DNA from: Clostridia bacterium
GTDB taxonomy: Bacteria; Bacillota; Clostridia; Christensenellales; DTU072
Length of the DNA stretch: 6,609 bases
NCBI GenBank assembly: GCA_028703745.1
Contig: JAQVME010000077.1
Coordinates: forward strand, 1-6,609
Reading direction: 5' to 3'
Shown: positions 5,666 to 6,609 of the stretch, piece after piece
Position numbering within the stretch: position 1 is the stretch's first letter
How the letters are laid out: each line of letters starts with the position of its first letter
Position numbers and translations under genes: made by a program
Notes under the pieces: model-generated
The model's database searches: none
What the model was told of the DNA's origin: nothing
What the model saw: only the letters and a program-made list of their open reading frames with translations

Positions 5666-6609
5666 CTATACCGGATGTATCCTGTTTATTGCGTCCAGCA
5701 TATTTCCGTCAACGCCCAGCTGTTTTGCCTGGCGCCATTTGAAAAAATTCTTGGATACCTGAGGAAACATACAATAAGACAGTATGTCCTCTTCCTTCGT
5801 ATAGTATTCTTTCATCTCTTCTTTATACAAATTGTATTCGGGTTTCAAAAGGTCGGCGGGGCGTACCGTAATCCTCGTTTCGTCGCCGATACATTTCTTT
5901 ATGACGTCGGCATCCGGCTCGGCAGGCAACTGTCCGTACTCGCCTCTAAGCAAAGCCTTTGTCTCTTTTGTGACGATTTTGTATCTTTCGCCGGCTATAA
6001 CGTTGAATACCGCCTGAGTGCCGACTATTTGGCTGGTCGGGGTAACTAGCGGAGGGTAACCTAGATCCTTTCTAACCTTGGGTATTTCGTCAAGCACCTG
6101 CTGGTATTTGTCCGAAGCGCCCTGCTCCTTCAACTGATTGACAAGGTTTGACAGCATACCGCCGGGCACCTGATATATCAGAGCGTTGACATCAACGCGG
6201 AGTATTTTTGAATTTATGAAGCCTTCTTTGGTCAGCCTGTCGGCAACCTTTTTGAAATGCTCTGCTATGTCCGTAAGAAGTGTCAAATCCAGTCCTGTAT
6301 CATACGGAGTGCCCTGAAGTGTTGCAACAAGCGGTTCGGTCGCCGGCTGAGAGGTGCCGTTACCCATAGGCGACAAAGCAGTATCGACGATATCCACACC
6401 CGCCTCGCAAGCCTTCAGATAGGTCATATCACCCGTGCCTGTAGTGTTGTGAGTATGGAGATGAACGGGAATATCCACAGAGGACTTAATTGCCTTGACA
6501 AGATCGTACGCAGCGTACGGCAAGAGCAAATTCGCCATATCTTTTATGCAGATAATATCGGCGCCCATGCCTTTCAGTTTCTTCGCCAGAGTGACAAAGT
6601 AATCGTGAT
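5666..6609 (-). CDS. oadA: Carboxyltransferase-domain protein, OadA / pyruvate carboxylase subunit B type (5' end outside window)
   Basis: About 313 codons of the 3' part are visible; the frame is open to the right edge, and the ATG at 6568 is internal because conserved sequence continues upstream of it (HDYFVTLAKKLKG). The fold is the TIM-barrel carboxyltransferase of oxaloacetate decarboxylase alpha, pyruvate carboxylase and transcarboxylase 5S, moving CO2 between carboxybiotin and pyruvate/oxaloacetate. Seen are IKDMA, whose Lys (about 20 residues into the visible part) matches the carbamylated metal ligand of 5S, and LHTHNTTG, whose two His match the other metal ligands at the same spacing. 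DTALSPMGNGTSQPATE and the C-terminal DILSYCMFPQVSKNFF conserved region follow. The protein stops at INRIHPV with no biotinyl domain, so a separate biotin carrier is needed. Whether it acts in an Na+-pumping decarboxylase, a two-subunit pyruvate carboxylase or another biotin enzyme cannot be told here, so the gene symbol is a best guess. It leads the visible operon, with TAG at 5666-5668, 3 bp before the flavoprotein start. Confidence 0.92.
   Translation of the reverse strand, partial: HDYFVTLAKKLKGMGADIICIKDMANLLLPYAAYDLVKAIKSSVDIPVHLHTHNTTGTGDMTYLKACEAGVDIVDTALSPMGNGTSQPATEPLVATLQGTPYDTGLDLTLLTDIAEHFKKVADRLTKEGFINSKILRVDVNALIYQVPGGMLSNLVNQLKEQGASDKYQQVLDEIPKVRKDLGYPPLVTPTSQIVGTQAVFNVIAGERYKIVTKETKALLRGEYGQLPAEPDADVIKKCIGDETRITVRPADLLKPEYNLYKEEMKEYYTKEEDILSYCMFPQVSKNFFKWRQAKQLGVDGNMLDAINRIHPV

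Noticed and set aside
5675..6049. 124-codon plus-strand open frame antisense to the carboxyltransferase gene
   Set aside because: Shadow of a well-supported gene, with no motif or ribosome binding site.
6505..6519. CGTACG repeated as an inverted pair around CAG
   Set aside because: Each half is itself a 6-bp palindrome in Tyr/Ala/Leu codons; too short to suggest a site, and no second copy was noticed.
6566..6568. ATG at 6568 as the true start of the carboxyltransferase gene
   Set aside because: Conserved family sequence continues in frame upstream to the window edge, and there is no SD, so it is an internal Met.

Overview
The window is a single co-directional gene block, entirely on the minus strand, from what looks like a Clostridia-type Firmicute, possibly an uncultured gut lineage. 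Two things point there: a 4-hydroxy-3-methylbut-2-enyl diphosphate reductase (IspH) fused in frame to a multi-domain ribosomal protein S1, and the order HI0933-type flavoprotein, cmk, ispH-rpsA. Both are familiar from Clostridia. Base composition is moderate (roughly mid-40s % GC by eye) and Shine-Dalgarno sequences are strong and Firmicute-like. The exact order or family cannot be settled from this sequence.

Reading in the direction of transcription (right to left), the layout is as follows. At 6609-5666 is the 3' two-thirds of a carboxyltransferase-domain protein of the OadA / pyruvate carboxylase subunit B type, cut by the right edge and lacking a biotinyl domain. At 5662-4406 is an HI0933/BaiN-family FAD oxidoreductase. 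At 4396-3740 is cytidylate kinase. At 3746-1485 is a 753-residue IspH-S1 fusion, overlapping cmk by 7 bp. A 92-bp gap follows that holds a GCAA-loop hairpin, a likely weak terminator. Finally purB (adenylosuccinate lyase) runs from 1392 off the left edge, missing only about its last dozen residues. The first four genes are packed with 3 bp, 9 bp and -7 bp spacings and are almost certainly co-transcribed, with translational coupling. No gene-free stretch exceeds 100 bp, and no RNA genes, mobile elements or CRISPR arrays are visible.

Functionally the block is housekeeping: C3/C4 carboxylation, CMP/dCMP phosphorylation, the last step of the MEP isoprenoid pathway, mRNA binding for translation, and purine synthesis. 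cmk next to an S1 gene is a widely conserved pairing, and the IspH-S1 fusion is an already known clostridial arrangement. I see no undescribed defence or mobile system.

The part most worth a second look is the inside of the fusion gene. A sharp AT-rich trough (about 31% GC over 3001-3300, 18% at its core) carries a reasonable extended -10 promoter. A perfect 10-bp inverted repeat lies at the end of the IspH domain. The S1 module opens with a Met cluster whose third Met is preceded by AAGGA at good spacing. Together these suggest, without proving, that S1 could also be made separately from IspH.
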